The position numbers and the translations under genes are program-made. Positions 5,352-6,539 of a stretch of 6,539 nt of DNA are shown in pieces; position 1 is the first letter of the stretch, and each line of letters opens with the position of its first letter. Below the pieces are notes generated by a model. The model was not told the origin of the DNA. It was given only the letters and a program-made list of their open reading frames with translations, and made no database searches. The stretch covers positions 1 through 6,539 of the forward strand of contig JAJBTL010000258.1 of the NCBI GenBank assembly GCA_020860865.1. Reading direction: 5' to 3'. This stretch comes from Planctomycetota bacterium. GTDB lineage: Bacteria > Planctomycetota > SZUA-567.

Positions 5352-6539
5352 ATGTCCTCTATAGTTATTACAAACGCGCACCTTCTCGACCCGGCGGAAG
5401 GCCTGGACCAGAACGGCCATATCGCCATCAAGGACGGCATTATCGAATATGTCGGCCCGGACCTCGCCGCCGCCACGGCCGCGGCCGGAGACGACGCCCA
5501 GCAGGTCGATGCCGGTGGCTTCATGGCCACCCCCGGCCTTATCGACATGCATGTCCACCTCCGGGAACCCGGCAACGAAGCCGAGGAGACCATCGCCTCC
5601 GGCTCCATGGCCGCCGTCGCCGGCGGCTTCACCTCGGTCGCCTGCATGCCGAACACCGACCCGGCCATCGACAATGAATCCGCCATCATCTTCACCCGCC
5701 GCGAAGCCCGCCGCGCCGGCCTCGCCAACGTCTTCCCCGTCGGCGCCGTCACCGCCGGCCGGAAAGGGGAAGAACTGGCCGAAATGGCCCAGATGGCCCG
5801 GGGCGGCGCCGTGGCCTACTCGGACGACGGCGCCGCCGTGCCGACGGCAGGCCTGCTCCGCCGCGCCCTCACCTATGCGAAAATGCTCGACAAGCCGATT
5901 CTTGAACACTGCGAGAACCAATCCCTCCTCGGCAAGGGCGTCATGGACGAGGGCTACAACTCGACCGCCCTCGGCCTCACCGGCATTCCGGACGAATGCG
6001 AGGAAATCATTGTCGCCCGGGACATCGCCATCGCCCGCCTCACCGGCGGCCATGTCCATATCCAGCACGTCTCCACCGCCAACTCGGTCGAGATTATCCG
6101 CCGGGCCAAGGAATCGGGCATCAGCGTCAGCGCCGAGGTGACGCCGCACCACCTCTCCCTCACCTCCGACTGCCTGAAGGATTACGACCCGGTTTACAAG
6201 GTCGCGCCGCCGCTCCGGACCATGATAGACGTCGAAGCCTGCCGGCGTGGCCTCAAGGACGGCACCATCGACGCCATCGCCTCCGACCACGCGCCGCAGC
6301 TCGAGGAGGAAAAGGAACTCGAATTCGCTGACGCCCCGAACGGCATGATCGGCCTCGAGACCACGGTCGGCGTCATCTCCACCGTCCTCGTAAAGTCGGG
6401 CGAATTTACCTGGAAGGAACTCATCCCGACCATGACAAGCCGCCCGTCGGATATCCTTAAACTGGGCCGGGGACGGCTGAAAAAAGGCCTGCCGGGCGAC
6501 GTCCCCGTCATCGATCCCGACGGCGAATGGCTGGTCGAG
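5352..6539 (+). CDS. pyrC: Dihydroorotase PyrC, 3' end beyond the window
   Basis: Catalyses reversible cyclisation of carbamoyl aspartate to dihydroorotate, the step after PyrB. 396 codons are present without a stop. The family is usually around 420-430 residues, so only about 30 are missing. It is the amidohydrolase-fold class I type: DMHVHLREPG (65-74) supplies zinc ligands His67 and His69, SDDG (157-160) the aspartate expected to bridge the metals in place of a carboxylated lysine, EHCE (185-188) and QHVST (238-242) the other histidines, SDHAP (311-315) the catalytic aspartate, and APNGMIGLET (328-337) the substrate loop. In Aquifex this type forms a complex with PyrB, and the adjacency here is compatible with that, though unproven. 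All catalytic positions look intact, so this is an active dihydroorotase and not one of the inactive PyrB-partner homologues. Confidence 0.96.
   Translation, partial: MSSIVITNAHLLDPAEGLDQNGHIAIKDGIIEYVGPDLAAATAAAGDDAQQVDAGGFMATPGLIDMHVHLREPGNEAEETIASGSMAAVAGGFTSVACMPNTDPAIDNESAIIFTRREARRAGLANVFPVGAVTAGRKGEELAEMAQMARGGAVAYSDDGAAVPTAGLLRRALTYAKMLDKPILEHCENQSLLGKGVMDEGYNSTALGLTGIPDECEEIIVARDIAIARLTGGHVHIQHVSTANSVEIIRRAKESGISVSAEVTPHHLSLTSDCLKDYDPVYKVAPPLRTMIDVEACRRGLKDGTIDAIASDHAPQLEEEKELEFADAPNGMIGLETTVGVISTVLVKSGEFTWKELIPTMTSRPSDILKLGRGRLKKGLPGDVPVIDPDGEWLVE

Noticed and set aside
4344..6290. Two long minus-strand frames (312 and 314 codons) opposite pyrB and pyrC
   Set aside because: They are low-complexity Gly/Ala/Asp/Val-rich products of the reverse complement of real genes.

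Overview
This is ordinary bacterial chromosome: five clearly recognisable housekeeping or regulatory genes plus a possible gene fragment at the left edge. The coding DNA is GC-rich and favours C/G-ending codons, and the intergenic gaps are visibly more AT-rich. The combination of a Rex-type NADH sensor, a biosynthetic SpeA-type arginine decarboxylase and a PyrR-pyrB-pyrC order fits a bacterium outside the well-studied Proteobacteria, possibly an anaerobic Gram-negative lineage such as the PVC or FCB groups. That placement is inference; no rRNA or other phylogenetic marker is present. There are no tRNA or rRNA genes, insertion sequences, phage genes or CRISPR repeats.

Layout. Positions 1-65 (minus strand) may be the first codons of an unidentified gene running off the left edge. 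Positions 66-373 are non-coding and hold a GC-rich palindrome and a hairpin. Positions 374-1015 (minus) are rex. Positions 1016-1325 are a gap with a Rex-like inverted repeat in front of rex. Positions 1326-3260 (minus) are speA, starting at an internal ATG with a good Shine-Dalgarno sequence. Positions 3261-3611 are a divergent intergenic region with a near-consensus sigma-70 promoter reading into pyrR. Positions 3612-4160 (plus) are pyrR, followed at once by a strong intrinsic terminator. Positions 4380-5303 are pyrB, and 5352-6539 are pyrC, cut by the right edge.

How the genes work together. PyrB and PyrC catalyse two consecutive steps of de novo UMP synthesis (carbamoyl phosphate + aspartate to carbamoyl aspartate to dihydroorotate) and are almost certainly co-transcribed. 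PyrR salvages uracil to UMP and in some bacteria attenuates pyr mRNA. Here a terminator separates it from pyrBC, and several residues that matter for RNA binding in Bacillus PyrR are replaced, so its regulatory role is an open question. SpeA makes agmatine for polyamine synthesis. Rex represses genes according to the NADH/NAD+ ratio. Neither has an evident functional link to the pyr genes.

I found no convincing undescribed system. The points worth a second look are regulatory: the widely spaced Rex-like repeat, the altered PyrR with a terminator behind it, and a perfect 15-bp palindrome in the pyrB leader.
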